Shown here piece by piece: positions 9,253 through 17,636 of a stretch of 64,000 nt of DNA. This stretch comes from Rhodocyclaceae bacterium (lineage in GTDB: Bacteria; Pseudomonadota; Gammaproteobacteria; Burkholderiales; Rhodocyclaceae), in the NCBI GenBank assembly GCA_023383815.1, contig JAHDYG010000002.1, positions 62,001-126,000 of the forward strand, written 5' to 3'. A program made the position numbers and the translations under genes. Within the stretch, counting starts at the first letter, position 1. Each line of letters begins with the position of its first letter. A model generated the notes under the pieces. The model was not told the DNA's origin. It did no database searches and saw nothing but the letters and a program-made list of their open reading frames with translations.

Positions 9253-9669
9253 ATGGAAAACTGCGTGTTCTGCCGCATCGTCCGCGGCGAATTGCCCGCT
9301 TCGAAGGTGTTCGAGGATGAGCGGACGATTGCCTTCATGGATCTGCAATCGGTCAATCCCGGACATGTGCTGGTGGCGGTCAAGCCGCATCGCGCCAACC
9401 TCTACGAGCTCGATGACGAGCTGGCGGGCGCGGCCTTCCGTACCGCGGCGCGAATGGCCCGCACGGTCAAGAAGGTGACCGGCTGCGAGGGGGTGACGCT
9501 CGTGCAGGCCAACGAGAAGGCGGGCGAGCAGACGCTCTTCCACTTCCACATCCACGTCGTGCCGCGCTGGGAAGGCGACGGCGCCGGTCTCATCTGGCCG
9601 GTCAAGAATCCGCCGCGCGAGGCGCTCGAAGAGATGGCCGGCCTGCTCCGTGCAGGTCTGCAGGGCTGA
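9253..9669 (+). CDS. HIT family nucleotide hydrolase
   Basis: The ATG at 9253 is preceded by GGGAGGAAG, giving 138 residues beginning MENCVFCRI. Histidine triad motif HFHIHVVPR is at about residue 97; the N-terminal CxxC and DLQSVNPGHVLV are typical HINT-branch features. These enzymes hydrolyse nucleoside phosphoramidates and related mononucleotides in the cytoplasm. It is divergent from olsB and upstream of a PfkB kinase. I see no direct link with the distant phosphoramidate operon; HIT proteins are near-universal housekeeping genes. Confidence 0.9.
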   Translation: MENCVFCRIVRGELPASKVFEDERTIAFMDLQSVNPGHVLVAVKPHRANLYELDDELAGAAFRTAARMARTVKKVTGCEGVTLVQANEKAGEQTLFHFHIHVVPRWEGDGAGLIWPVKNPPREALEEMAGLLRAGLQG

Positions 9670-9731
9670 CGCGCAGGGGTGGGATCGGTCATAATCGCGC
9701 TCCCCCGAACCCCGTTCAACCGAGACCCGCC

Positions 9732-10679
9732 ATGTCCGTCCTGATCTGCGGATCCATCGCCTACGACACGATCATGGTGTTCCATGATCGCTTTCGCAAT
9801 CACATCCTGCCCGAGCAGATCCACATCCTGAACGTGGCATTCCTGGTGCCCGAGATGCGTCGCGAGTACGGCGGCTGCGCGGGGAACATTGCGTACAACC
9901 TGAAGCTGCTCGGTGGTGAACCGCGGATCATGGCAACGGTGGGCAACGACGCCGGGCCATATCTCGCGCGGCTCGATGCGCTCGGGCTTGTGCGTGATCA
10001 CGTGCGCGAGGTGCCGGGAACCTTCACCGCCCAGGCTTTCATCACGACCGATCTCGATGACAACCAGATCACCGCCTTTCATCCCGGCGCGATGAATCAT
10101 TCGCACCTGAACCGGATCGCGCCCGAGGCGGGGCGTGCGGGGGGGGTGGAGCTCGGGATCGTCGCACCGGACGGACGCGAGGGCATGCTGGGGCACGTCG
10201 ATGAGTTCGCCGGGGCCGGCATTCCGTTCGTCTTCGATCCCGGTCAGGGCTTGCCCATGTTCGATGGCGATGAACTGATGCGCTGCCTGCGCCGGGCAAG
10301 CTACTGCACCGTGAACGACTATGAGGCCCGTCTGCTGTGCGAGAAGACGGGGCGCTCGCTCGAACAGCTCGCTGCCGAAGTCGAGGCGCTGATCGTGACG
10401 CTCGGTGGGGAGGGGTCGCGCATCTACACGGGCGGCGAATGCCTGCGCATTCCGAGCGTTCAGGCGAGCCGACTGGAGGATCCGACCGGCTGCGGCGATG
10501 CGTACCGGGCCGGCATCCTGTACGGCATTGTCCAGGGCTATGACTGGCAGCGCACCGGCCGGCTGGCGTCCGTGATGGGGGCGATCAAGATCGCGTCGCG
10601 CGGCGGGCAGAACCACGCGCCGAGCCGTGACGAGATCGCACTGCGTTTCGAGGAGGCGTTCGGCGAGCGGCCCTGGTGA
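9732..10679 (+). CDS. PfkB/ribokinase family sugar or nucleoside kinase (adenosine kinase-like)
   Basis: Protein of 315 residues. It has the N-terminal ribokinase signature GGCAGNIAYNLKLLGG and the C-terminal anion-hole and catalytic base motif DPTGCGDAYRAG (usual DTxGAGD). LIVTLGGEGSRIY precedes it. The N-terminal stretch ICGSIAYDTIMVF matches the adenosine-kinase-like group. It phosphorylates a small nucleoside or sugar with ATP. It sits alone and converges on fliR. Confidence 0.85.
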   Translation: MSVLICGSIAYDTIMVFHDRFRNHILPEQIHILNVAFLVPEMRREYGGCAGNIAYNLKLLGGEPRIMATVGNDAGPYLARLDALGLVRDHVREVPGTFTAQAFITTDLDDNQITAFHPGAMNHSHLNRIAPEAGRAGGVELGIVAPDGREGMLGHVDEFAGAGIPFVFDPGQGLPMFDGDELMRCLRRASYCTVNDYEARLLCEKTGRSLEQLAAEVEALIVTLGGEGSRIYTGGECLRIPSVQASRLEDPTGCGDAYRAGILYGIVQGYDWQRTGRLASVMGAIKIASRGGQNHAPSRDEIALRFEEAFGERPW

Positions 10680-10699
10680 GTGCGGTTCGTGCCAGGGCC
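10669..10699. terminator. Candidate bidirectional hairpin between converging genes
   Basis: Eight-base inverted repeat GGCCCTGG / CCAGGGCC with a 15-base loop, spanning the stop codon of the PfkB kinase and ending nine bases before the fliR stop. There is no clear T run on either side, so this is a weak terminator candidate. Confidence 0.35.
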
Positions 10700-10707
10700 T
10701 GAGCCCG

Positions 10708-11496
10708 TCAGAGCGCGCCCGCGAGCGCGCGGAACAACTGGTCGACGGCCTCGAAGCCCTGTTCGAAGAGCCGCTGCAGCATCGGGCCGAGGACGCCAAG
10801 GCTCAGGATGAGCACGATCATGCCGACCGAGAGCGTGATCGGGAACCCCACGGCGAAGAGGTTGAGCTGGGGCGCGGCGCGGGTCAGCACACCGAGTGCG
10901 ATGTTGGTGATGAGCAGCGCCGCGACCATCGGCAGCGCCAGCAGCACGCCCGTGGAGAACATCACCGACGCGTAGCGCACGATCAGGAGCCACCCCTGGC
11001 GGTCGGTGGCTTCTCCGACCGGAAGCCACTCGAAGCTTGCCACGAGCACCTGGATCAGCATCAGGTGCCCGTTCAGCGCAAGGAAGATGAGAAGGGTCAG
11101 GAGGCCGAGGAACTCGGCCACGACCGAGGACTGGCCTCCGGTCTGCGGATTGAAGAAGATCGCGAACGACAGGCCCATCTGCAGGCCGATCATCTCGCCG
11201 GCGACGTCTACCGCAGCGAAGAAGAGTCGCATCAGGAAGCCGATCGCGATGCCGATCAGCGCCTGATGCACGAGCACACCCAGCGCAAGCCACGAGTCGA
11301 GCGGGATCTGCGGCATCGGAGGAAGCGCGGGAAGGATTGCCATCGCGGCCGCCAGGCCGATCGCCAGACGGACGCGTGCCGACAGCATGCGGTTGCTGAG
11401 TACGGGTGCGGAGGCAAACAGGCCCAGCAGTCGTGCGAGCGGGAACATGAGGGCCGCCAGCCATGCGTCGAGCTGGGCTGCCGTGACGTTCAGCAT
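10708..11496 (-). CDS. fliR: Flagellar export apparatus protein FliR
   Basis: Membrane component of the flagellar type III export gate, 262 residues, about six hydrophobic segments. The N-terminal AWLAALMFPLARLLGLF and the conserved LGLLTLLIFLALNGHLMLI are typical FliR sequences. It follows fliO-fliP-fliQ in the standard order and is last in the unit. With FliP and FliQ it forms the helical export pore inside the MS ring. Confidence 0.97.
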   Translation of the reverse strand: MLNVTAAQLDAWLAALMFPLARLLGLFASAPVLSNRMLSARVRLAIGLAAAMAILPALPPMPQIPLDSWLALGVLVHQALIGIAIGFLMRLFFAAVDVAGEMIGLQMGLSFAIFFNPQTGGQSSVVAEFLGLLTLLIFLALNGHLMLIQVLVASFEWLPVGEATDRQGWLLIVRYASVMFSTGVLLALPMVAALLITNIALGVLTRAAPQLNLFAVGFPITLSVGMIVLILSLGVLGPMLQRLFEQGFEAVDQLFRALAGAL

Positions 11497-11503
11497 GGCC
11501 GGA

Positions 11504-11773
11504 TCAGCCGATCAGTGAGGGGATCGCGTCATAGAGCCGGCGGGTGAAATCGGTCATCAGCGTGATCATCCACGGGCCGGAGATCATCAGGGTGATGAAG
11601 ATGGCGACCAGCTTGGGTACGAAGGTGAGCGTCATCTCGTTGATCTGCGTCGCGGCCTGGAACACGCTGACGATGAGGCCGGTGAGCAGCGCAACGAGGA
11701 ACAGCGGCGTCGCCATCATCAGCGCGGTTTCGATGGCCTGTCGGCCGATGTCCATCACGGTTCCGGGAGTCAT
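11504..11773 (-). CDS. fliQ: Flagellar export apparatus protein FliQ
   Basis: Two-helix membrane protein of 89 residues, normal FliQ length, with the conserved AIETALMMATPLFLVALLTG helix, then FQAATQINEMTLTFVPK and a second helix. It lies seven bases upstream of fliR and 27 bases after fliP. Four copies surround FliP/FliR in the export gate. Confidence 0.97.
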   Translation of the reverse strand: MTPGTVMDIGRQAIETALMMATPLFLVALLTGLIVSVFQAATQINEMTLTFVPKLVAIFITLMISGPWMITLMTDFTRRLYDAIPSLIG

Positions 11774-11800
11774 GGCGGAGTTCTCCTGTCGGGGGCCGGC

Positions 11801-12559
11801 TCAGAGTCCGAAGCTTTGCACGAGAGAGCCGATCAAGAGCGTCCAGCCGTCGATCAGCACGAACAGCATGATCTTGAACGGCAGCGAGACAATGACCGGT
11901 GACATCATCATCATGCCCATCGCCATCAGGACGGAGGCGACGATCATGTCGATGATCAGAAACGGAATGAAGATCACGAAACCGATCTGGAAGGCGGTCT
12001 TGAGTTCCGAGGTCAGATAGGCCGGTACCACCACCCGCATTGGCAGATCCTCGGCCTTCTCGACCGGCGGCGTGTGCGACAGGCGCGTGAAGAGTGTCAG
12101 GTCTGCCTCGCGGACCTGTGCCAGCATGAAGGCCTTGACCGGGTTGGCGGCACGTTGCAGCGCCTCGTCCATCTCGATCGTGCCCGCCGACAGGGGCTGG
12201 TAGGCATCGACATAGACCCGGTCGGCGACCGGAGACATGATGAAGAAGGTCAGGAACAGGGCCAGGCCGAGCAGGACCTGGTTCGGAGGCGAGGTCTGGG
12301 TGCCCATTGCCGTGCGCAGCAAGGCGAAAACGATGATGATGCGGGTGAAGCTCGTCATCATCAGCACGACGGCCGGCAGGAAGGAGAGCACCGTCAGCAT
12401 CGCGAGCGTCTGGATGCTGAGGCTGTAGCTGGTGCCGCCGCCTGGCGCCGGGGCGCTCGTGAAGGCAGGCAGGCTCTGGGCCGCGGCGAGCGCCGGGGCC
12501 AGCAGGATCAGGCCCGCCAGTAGCCGGACGAGGATCGAGGGACGCGATTCACTGCGCAT
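11801..12559 (-). CDS. fliP: Flagellar export apparatus protein FliP
   Basis: The start at 12559 gives 252 residues with a signal sequence ([17 protein letters not shown]), as expected for cleaved FliP. Conserved FliP motifs follow: [28 protein letters not shown]-like [17 protein letters not shown], and [18 protein letters not shown] near the C-terminus. It overlaps the fliO stop by 11 bases, indicating coupled translation. FliP forms the core ring of the export gate. Confidence 0.97.
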   Translation of the reverse strand: MRSESRPSILVRLLAGLILLAPALAAAQSLPAFTSAPAPGGGTSYSLSIQTLAMLTVLSFLPAVVLMMTSFTRIIIVFALLRTAMGTQTSPPNQVLLGLALFLTFFIMSPVADRVYVDAYQPLSAGTIEMDEALQRAANPVKAFMLAQVREADLTLFTRLSHTPPVEKAEDLPMRVVVPAYLTSELKTAFQIGFVIFIPFLIIDMIVASVLMAMGMMMMSPVIVSLPFKIMLFVLIDGWTLLIGSLVQSFGL

Positions 12560-12995
12560 TCTTGCGCCGCTCCAGGGAAGCCTTGAGCCACTTCTGGAAG
12601 TCGTTTCCAGTGGCCGGATCCGGACTCTGCGCCGCATGGCGCCTCAGCTCTTCGGCGTCGAGCGTGTGCAGCGTGTTGACGTTGGCCGCGCAGACCCCGA
12701 GCACCAGCACCTTGTCGGCGACTTCGACGAGCACGATGCGCTCGCGCGATCCGAGGGCCGCACCGCCGAGGATCTTCAGACCGGCCGCGGCGCCGCGGGG
12801 TGAGGACAAGCGCTTGATGAGCCACAGGCTCGCGAGCAGGATCGCGACGACGACGGCGAGGCCGAAGACCATCTGTGCGAGGCCGGTCGTGAGTTCCGGA
12901 GGCTCGGTCGCGGGCGTGGCGATGACCGCTCCGGGAGCGGCGAGTGCCGCGAGCAAGGCAGACCGTGCGAGACGAATGGGGGCGACTGGGTACAC
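12549..12995 (-). CDS. fliO: Flagellar biosynthesis protein FliO
   Basis: GTG start; 148 residues with an N-terminal hydrophobic leader, one membrane helix ([22 protein letters not shown]) and a short cytoplasmic domain containing [21 protein letters not shown], the conserved FliO segment. FliO is a chaperone for FliP assembly. An intrinsic terminator (13068-13097) separates it from fliN, so fliOPQR needs read-through or its own promoter. Confidence 0.93.
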   Translation of the reverse strand: MYPVAPIRLARSALLAALAAPGAVIATPATEPPELTTGLAQMVFGLAVVVAILLASLWLIKRLSSPRGAAAGLKILGGAALGSRERIVLVEVADKVLVLGVCAANVNTLHTLDAEELRRHAAQSPDPATGNDFQKWLKASLERRKNAQ

Positions 12996-13067
12996 GCTGG
13001 ATCCGGGAGGGCTTCCGATGAGGGAAGCTTAGGCCCGGGGTGTGCGATTCCGTCGACGGATAAGACG

Positions 13068-13097
13068 GACAAAAGGGCGACTGTTCGCCCTTTTGTC
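13068..13097 (-). terminator. Intrinsic terminator after fliN
   Basis: Perfect 13-base inverted repeat (GACAAAAGGGCGA / TCGCCCTTTTGTC) with a four-base loop. It lies 15 bases after the fliN stop. On the minus strand the 3' arm ends in TTTT, giving a rho-independent-type terminator; the symmetry means it could also act for plus-strand transcription. Confidence 0.75.
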
Positions 13098-13112
13098 TCG
13101 CGCGGGGGGGCG

Positions 13113-13583
13113 TCAGCCCCGGATCTTGCGCATGCGCTCGGCGGGCGTGATGATATCCGTCAGGCGGATGCCGAACTTGTCGTTGACGACCACCACTTCG
13201 CCCTGAGCGATCAGCGTGCCATTGACCAGCACGTCCATCGGCTCGCCGGCCATTCCGTCCAGCTCGACGACCGAGCCATGGGCGAGCTGGAGCAGGTTGC
13301 GGATCGAGAGCTTGGTACGCCCGAGTTCGACCGTGAGCTGGACCGGGATGTCCAGGATCATGTCGAAATCGTTCATCGAGCCGGCCCGTGCGCTGCCGCC
13401 CCCGAAATCCTCGAACAGCTGGCTCGCGGGTTTTGCCTGGTAGGGGGAGTCTGCCGCCTGCGCCAGTTCGGAGGCGACGCGTGCCGCCTCCGGGTCCGAG
13501 GCGGATCCGCCTTCCGCGTCCGCCTGTTCCATCATTGCGGCAGCCCAGTCGTCTTCCGTGATCTGGTTCTCTTCGTCAGCCAT
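13113..13583 (-). CDS. fliN: Flagellar motor switch protein FliN
   Basis: Protein of 156 residues. The N-terminal 70 residues are acidic and low in conservation (EDDWAAAMMEQADAEG). The C-terminal SpoA domain carries DIPVQLTVELGRTKLSIRN, LVNGTLIAQGEVVVV and FGIRLTDII. It forms the bottom of the C ring with FliM. The start overlaps the end of fliM by eight bases, so translation is coupled. Confidence 0.97.
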   Translation of the reverse strand: MADEENQITEDDWAAAMMEQADAEGGSASDPEAARVASELAQAADSPYQAKPASQLFEDFGGGSARAGSMNDFDMILDIPVQLTVELGRTKLSIRNLLQLAHGSVVELDGMAGEPMDVLVNGTLIAQGEVVVVNDKFGIRLTDIITPAERMRKIRG

Positions 13584-14583
13584 GTTTTTCTCCGATCGGT
13601 GAGGGTTCGGCTTCCTGTTGCGACACGAAGCGCTCGACCTTCACCGCATAACGCCCGCCGTGCATTCCGTAGCGGACTTCCACGACCGGTACACCGTCTA
13701 CCTCGCACACGAGACGCTCGGCTACATCAAGTGGAAGTACGTCGCCGACGCGCATGTTGACGATGTCGCGCAGGGTCACGCTCTTCTGGCCGAACCCGCA
13801 CACCAGTTCCACTTCGGCGCTGTGCAGCTGCTTGGTGAGCAGCTTGATCCAGCGGTTGTCCTGGGTCAGGTGATCGCTCTGCATCGTCGAGTAGAGCGTG
13901 TCACGGATCGGCTCCACCATCGAATACGGGAAGCAAACGTGCATGTCGGCCTGTGATCCGCCGAATTCGAGCGAGAAGGTGGTCGCGACGACGATCTCCG
14001 ACGGGGTCGCGATGTTCGCGAACTGGGAGTTCATCTCGGAGCGCACGTACTCGAGGTCGATCTTGAAGACCGGTTGCCAGGCGCGCGAGTATTCGGCGAA
14101 CACCACGCCCAGCATGCCCTGGATGATGCGCTGTTCGGTCGGCGTGAAGTCGCGCCCTTCGACACGGGTGTGGAACCGTCCGTCGCCTCCGAACATGTTG
14201 TCGACGACGAGAAACACGAGGTTCGGGTCGAACACGATCAGGCCGGTTCCCCGCAAGGGCTTGACCTGGATCAGGTTGAGGTTGGTCGGGACGACCAGGT
14301 TGCGCACGAACTCGCCGTACTTCTGGACCTTGATCGGGCCGACCGAGACTTCGGTGCTGCGGTGCATGAAGTTGAACAGACCGATGCGCAGATAGCGCGC
14401 AAAGCGCTCGTTGATCAGTTCCAGGGTCGGCATGCGGCCGCGGACGATGCGCTCCTGGGTGGCGAGGTTGTAGGGGCGGATGCCGCCCTGGTCCTCGCCG
14501 GAATCCTCCGGTTCGTCCGATTCCCCGGTGACGCCCTTGAGCAGGGCGTCTACTTCATCCTGGGAGAGAAAATCGGAAGACAT
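13576..14583 (-). CDS. fliM: Flagellar motor switch protein FliM
   Basis: Standard-length FliM of 335 residues. The N-terminal CheY-P docking peptide is LSQDEVDALLKGV. The middle CheC-like domain includes RIGLFNFMHRSTEVS and FGGDGRFHTRVEGRDFTPTE, and the C-terminal SpoA domain binds FliN. It sits between fliL and fliN in the unit transcribed from the sigma-54 promoter upstream of fliK. Confidence 0.97.
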   Translation of the reverse strand: MSSDFLSQDEVDALLKGVTGESDEPEDSGEDQGGIRPYNLATQERIVRGRMPTLELINERFARYLRIGLFNFMHRSTEVSVGPIKVQKYGEFVRNLVVPTNLNLIQVKPLRGTGLIVFDPNLVFLVVDNMFGGDGRFHTRVEGRDFTPTEQRIIQGMLGVVFAEYSRAWQPVFKIDLEYVRSEMNSQFANIATPSEIVVATTFSLEFGGSQADMHVCFPYSMVEPIRDTLYSTMQSDHLTQDNRWIKLLTKQLHSAEVELVCGFGQKSVTLRDIVNMRVGDVLPLDVAERLVCEVDGVPVVEVRYGMHGGRYAVKVERFVSQQEAEPSPIGEKHG

Positions 14584-14597
14584 GGCCGCCGCAACCG

Positions 14598-15158
14598 CTA
14601 CTGGATGATGAAGGAGCTGAACAGGACTGCTTGCACGGGGCCTGCCGGGGCCGCATCCGGCGCGGCGCTGCGGTCGACAGGGAAGCCGAGGACCTCGTTC
14701 ACGCCGTGAACAATCTCGCCTGCAAGGTGCTCCCGACCTTGTGTCGGAGCCAGTTCCGAGGGCAGCTTGCTCGCCAGCAGAAGATTGATGCGGTGACGGA
14801 TCTGGGGCATGAAGCCTTTCAGGTGTTCACCCGTCTTCGCGTCCGACACGCGCAACGACATCACCACCTGAAGGAAGCGGTCGCCCTCGCCGGGGGCGAG
14901 GTTGACGACGAAGGGGTCGAGTGCGACGAAGGTGGGCGGCTTGGAGAGGTCGACGGTGACTACCGCCGTCGTGGCGGCTTCGGCGCCTTCTTCGCCGCTT
15001 CCCTTCTTCGAGAGCAAGAACGCGATCACGCCTCCCGCGGCCAGGGCCAGAACGAGAACGAGGATCATCAGGATGAGCAACATCTTCTTCATCTTTCCGC
15101 CCTTTTTCTTCGGGGCGGCCTCATCCTGAGCCGGGGCGGCTTCCTGCGCCTTTGCCAT
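14598..15158 (-). CDS. fliL: Flagellar basal body-associated protein FliL
   Basis: Protein of 186 residues. A short Lys-rich cytoplasmic head is followed by one membrane helix (MLLILMILVLVLALAAGGVIAFLL) and a periplasmic domain with FVALDPFVVNL and FLQVVMSLRV, the FliL hallmark. It supports stator function near the basal body. It lies 14 bases upstream of fliM. Confidence 0.95.
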   Translation of the reverse strand: MAKAQEAAPAQDEAAPKKKGGKMKKMLLILMILVLVLALAAGGVIAFLLSKKGSGEEGAEAATTAVVTVDLSKPPTFVALDPFVVNLAPGEGDRFLQVVMSLRVSDAKTGEHLKGFMPQIRHRINLLLASKLPSELAPTQGREHLAGEIVHGVNEVLGFPVDRSAAPDAAPAGPVQAVLFSSFIIQ

Positions 15159-15253
15159 GAACAGATCTCCTGTAGCCTGAAAGTGATTATGAGGGATCGA
15201 AGTCCCGTGCGATGCCGCGAATAGCGGGGCAGAGTACCCTCAATTTACCTCCT

Positions 15254-16960
15254 TCAGGCAAAGATATCGATGACTCCGGCTCCTCCGCGTGTCCAGCCGG
15301 ATGGCGGGGGGAGTGGCAGCATTTGCTTGCCGTCCCCGGTGGGGTTCGACGAGCTGCGGCCGGCAAACGGCGAGCGGTTCGCGTCGCCGTGCTCGCGCGT
15401 GCCATGCTCGCCCGAGGTGCTGACGTTCGCCTCGCCGAGCTGGATGCCGGCTTGCTGCAGGACTTCTCGCAGGCGCGGCATCGCCTGCTCGAGCACTTCA
15501 CGGGCCGCCGGCGTGGCGGCGATGAAGTGGGCGCTCGTCTGGTCACCGTTCATGTGAAGCGAGATCCCGATCTTGCCCAGGTTCGGCGGAGTCAGCACGA
15601 GTTCGGCCCGACTCTCGCCACGCCCGGCCATCCACAGCAAGCGCCCGCCGACTTCCTCGGCCCATGCCTTCTGCCCGGCGGGGGTGGGCACGGGAAGCTG
15701 GATCGGGGCCTGCTCTCCGGCGCGCAGCGCAGGGTTCAATCCGCTCACGAGTGCGGACGACTGCGGGTCGAGCGGTGATGCCGTCGCCGGCCGTGCGGCG
15801 CTGGAGCCGGCCTGTGCGGCCAGTTCGAGCGCATTCGCGAAGTTCGACGCGGATGCAGAGGCGTTCATCAGGCTTCTCGCCATTCCCGACGCCCCCGCCT
15901 GGAGTGCGGACAAACCGGTTTCGGCGGTCGGCAAGCGGCCAGCGTTCTGAAGCTTTCCTCCCTCGAGAACGTCGCGGATCGCCTGGTCGATTCCCGTGCC
16001 GGAGCCCTCGCGGCCCGCGGCTGCGGGATTTGCCCCGAACAGGCGTCCGATGAGCGCATCCAGCGAGTTTCGGGGGGCCGTGCCTGGCGTGGCGGGTTCG
16101 TTGGCGTCCGATCCTGCCAGCGTGTCGGTCAGCGTCGAGGCAACGCTTGCGGCGGCAAGCGTGGGTGCCGTCGCGGCAAGCCTTGCCGGGTCAGGCGGCA
16201 AGGGTGCACGCTCCGGCACGAGGGCAGCCTCGGGCGGTTCGGTGCCTGGTGCCGCCTCCGCTGCGAGCACCGGGTCGGATACGGAGGCCGGCGCACTCTG
16301 GCGGTCGGCGGAGTGCGCCCCATCCGTCGGGAGTGGTCCGGCCCCTCGCCGCGCGACTGCGTGAGTGTCGCCGACGGTCGCGAGATCTCCTGCGGAGCGG
16401 GTGGGTCCGGTCGCCGTCGCCGCCTCTGCGATGACGGTTGTGGCGACCCCCTCGCCAGCCGGATCGGTATTCCCTTCGATGGGCTGCCCGCCTTCGATCA
16501 GGGCGCTGGCAGCATCGGCAAGTGCGGTGTCCTCCGGCTGATCGGCCTGCGCCGGCGTGGCGGCTGCGGTAGCTGCTGCCGCAGCCGCAGCAGCGCTTTC
16601 GGAGGGGGCATCCGGGTGGCCGGCCTCGTCCTCTTTGGCGGTCGAGTCCCTGCGCGGCGCGCTTGCCGTGCCTGCGGGGGGAGGCGGTGTGGAGCCCTCT
16701 TCGGGTGCCGCGTCATTGCGGGCGGGAGGCCGGGGCGCCTGTTCGGTCTGGGTGGATCGCTCGGGCGCCGGGCGTGGCGGGGTGCCGGCGATCTCGTCGC
16801 GTGAGCTGGGCGTGCGTTCATGCTGCCGCATCCGGCTGTTCTCGAGCGCGCTGGCGAAGCCACCCGACGACTCCGCGCCGGCGGCACCGTTGCCCGGCCC
16901 GGAGGCAAAGAGGCGAGAAGCCGGTGGATCGGGGATCTTGCTGGAGATCGTGCTGGTCAT
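15254..16960 (-). CDS. fliK: Flagellar hook-length control protein FliK
   Basis: Large Ala/Pro-rich protein (568 residues) with a disordered N-terminal ruler region and a conserved C-terminal domain: LTPPNLGKIGISLHMNGDQ followed by LREVLQQAGIQLGEANVS. A longer reading from GTG 16990 is excluded by the sigma-54 promoter at 16996-17011, whose start point falls near 16985; the ATG at 16960 has an AGGGA site. FliK is exported and measures hook length before switching substrate specificity at FlhB. A second FliK-domain protein lies at 26895-28604. Confidence 0.93.
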   Translation of the reverse strand: MTSTISSKIPDPPASRLFASGPGNGAAGAESSGGFASALENSRMRQHERTPSSRDEIAGTPPRPAPERSTQTEQAPRPPARNDAAPEEGSTPPPPAGTASAPRRDSTAKEDEAGHPDAPSESAAAAAAAATAAATPAQADQPEDTALADAASALIEGGQPIEGNTDPAGEGVATTVIAEAATATGPTRSAGDLATVGDTHAVARRGAGPLPTDGAHSADRQSAPASVSDPVLAAEAAPGTEPPEAALVPERAPLPPDPARLAATAPTLAAASVASTLTDTLAGSDANEPATPGTAPRNSLDALIGRLFGANPAAAGREGSGTGIDQAIRDVLEGGKLQNAGRLPTAETGLSALQAGASGMARSLMNASASASNFANALELAAQAGSSAARPATASPLDPQSSALVSGLNPALRAGEQAPIQLPVPTPAGQKAWAEEVGGRLLWMAGRGESRAELVLTPPNLGKIGISLHMNGDQTSAHFIAATPAAREVLEQAMPRLREVLQQAGIQLGEANVSTSGEHGTREHGDANRSPFAGRSSSNPTGDGKQMLPLPPPSGWTRGGAGVIDIFA

Positions 16961-16995
16961 GACGGAATCCCTGGAAGGACGGTTCAACACGATTC

Positions 16996-17011
16996 AGCAA
17001 ACGGCGTGCCA
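16996..17011 (-). promoter_or_regulatory. Sigma-54 promoter of fliK(LMN)
   Basis: On the minus strand the sequence reads TGGCACG-CCGT-TTGCT, an exact match to the sigma-54 consensus with GG and GC ten bases apart. The expected start point is about 16985, 25 bases before the fliK ATG. FleR-type activators (one is encoded at 23750-25162) act on this class of promoter. Confidence 0.9.
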
Positions 17012-17049
17012 GCTCGTGATCCGAGTCCTTCCGGGCGGAGGACGGGGCG

Positions 17050-17505
17050 TCAGGGGTCGCCCGCGTCTTCCCGCTGGCGGTGCCGGTTGGCGCTGTGCTC
17101 GTCCGACAGGCGCTGTTCGTCGCGCGCATCCTTGCGTCGTTCCCGTTCCACGTGGCGGTCGTGCAGCGTGTCGAAGGCCTTGACCTTGTTTCGATGTGCC
17201 ATCCAGACCTGCTTGCCGGCAGCCGTATGACGTTGCGACTGGTCGAGATGGGCGCGCTGGATCTCGATGGCTTCGTCGATCCGCGCCATGAAGGCGCTGT
17301 AGTTGCGCAGTGCTTCGACGCCGATGCCGTCTCGCAGGGCGTCATGGAAGCGGGCTTGATACTCGTCGCGGTAGGTCTGCAGGAGTTCGAGCTTGCGGAC
17401 TCCTTCCTGCTCGTTGGCGATCAGTCTGCCAAGCTCGCGCGTCGCGCGATCCAGGCGGCTGTTGGTGAGGTCGAGCAGAGGTTGCAGCGTAAACGGTTGA
17501 GTCAT
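17050..17505 (-). CDS. fliJ: Flagellar export chaperone FliJ
   Basis: All-helical, highly charged protein of about 151 residues: LQPLLDLTNSRLDRATRELG near the N-terminus and a basic, Arg-rich C-terminus (HVERERRKDARDEQRLSDE). FliJ stimulates the FliI ATPase and escorts export chaperones. A GTG at 17517 is an alternative start; neither has a clear ribosome site. It lies 132 bases after fliI with a hairpin between them. Confidence 0.9.
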   Translation of the reverse strand: MTQPFTLQPLLDLTNSRLDRATRELGRLIANEQEGVRKLELLQTYRDEYQARFHDALRDGIGVEALRNYSAFMARIDEAIEIQRAHLDQSQRHTAAGKQVWMAHRNKVKAFDTLHDRHVERERRKDARDEQRLSDEHSANRHRQREDAGDP

Positions 17506-17589
17506 GTTCGTGGCCACTGGGGCATCACCGTTTCAATGGGTTCAGACGGACGTGGTGCGGGAATCGTTCCCGTCGCCTGGCTGAATCGG

Positions 17590-17618
17590 GCCGCGTGCGG
17601 ACGAGTCCTGCACGCGGC
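17590..17618 (-). terminator. Strong hairpin between fliI and fliJ
   Basis: Inverted repeat GCCGCGTGC / GCACGCGGC, extended inward by GGAC / GTCC across a one-base bulge, giving 13 base pairs around a two-base loop. There is no T run after it on the minus strand, so it may be an RNA-stabilising or attenuating hairpin rather than a full terminator. Confidence 0.45.
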
Positions 17619-17636
17619 ATCATCCACCGTCAAGGT

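Noticed and set aside
9253-9669. HIT hydrolase as part of phosphoramidate metabolism
   Set aside because: HIT enzymes do cleave nucleoside phosphoramidates, but this gene is 40 kb away in a housekeeping setting; proximity alone gives no support.
16961-16990. GTG start for fliK at 16990
   Set aside because: The consensus sigma-54 promoter puts the transcript start near 16985, downstream of that codon.
17556-17571. Sigma-54-like sequence GGGAACGATTCCCGCA upstream of fliJ (minus strand)
   Set aside because: Spacing fits but the -12 block reads CCGCA and the -24 block has two mismatches; it is also part of a small palindrome.
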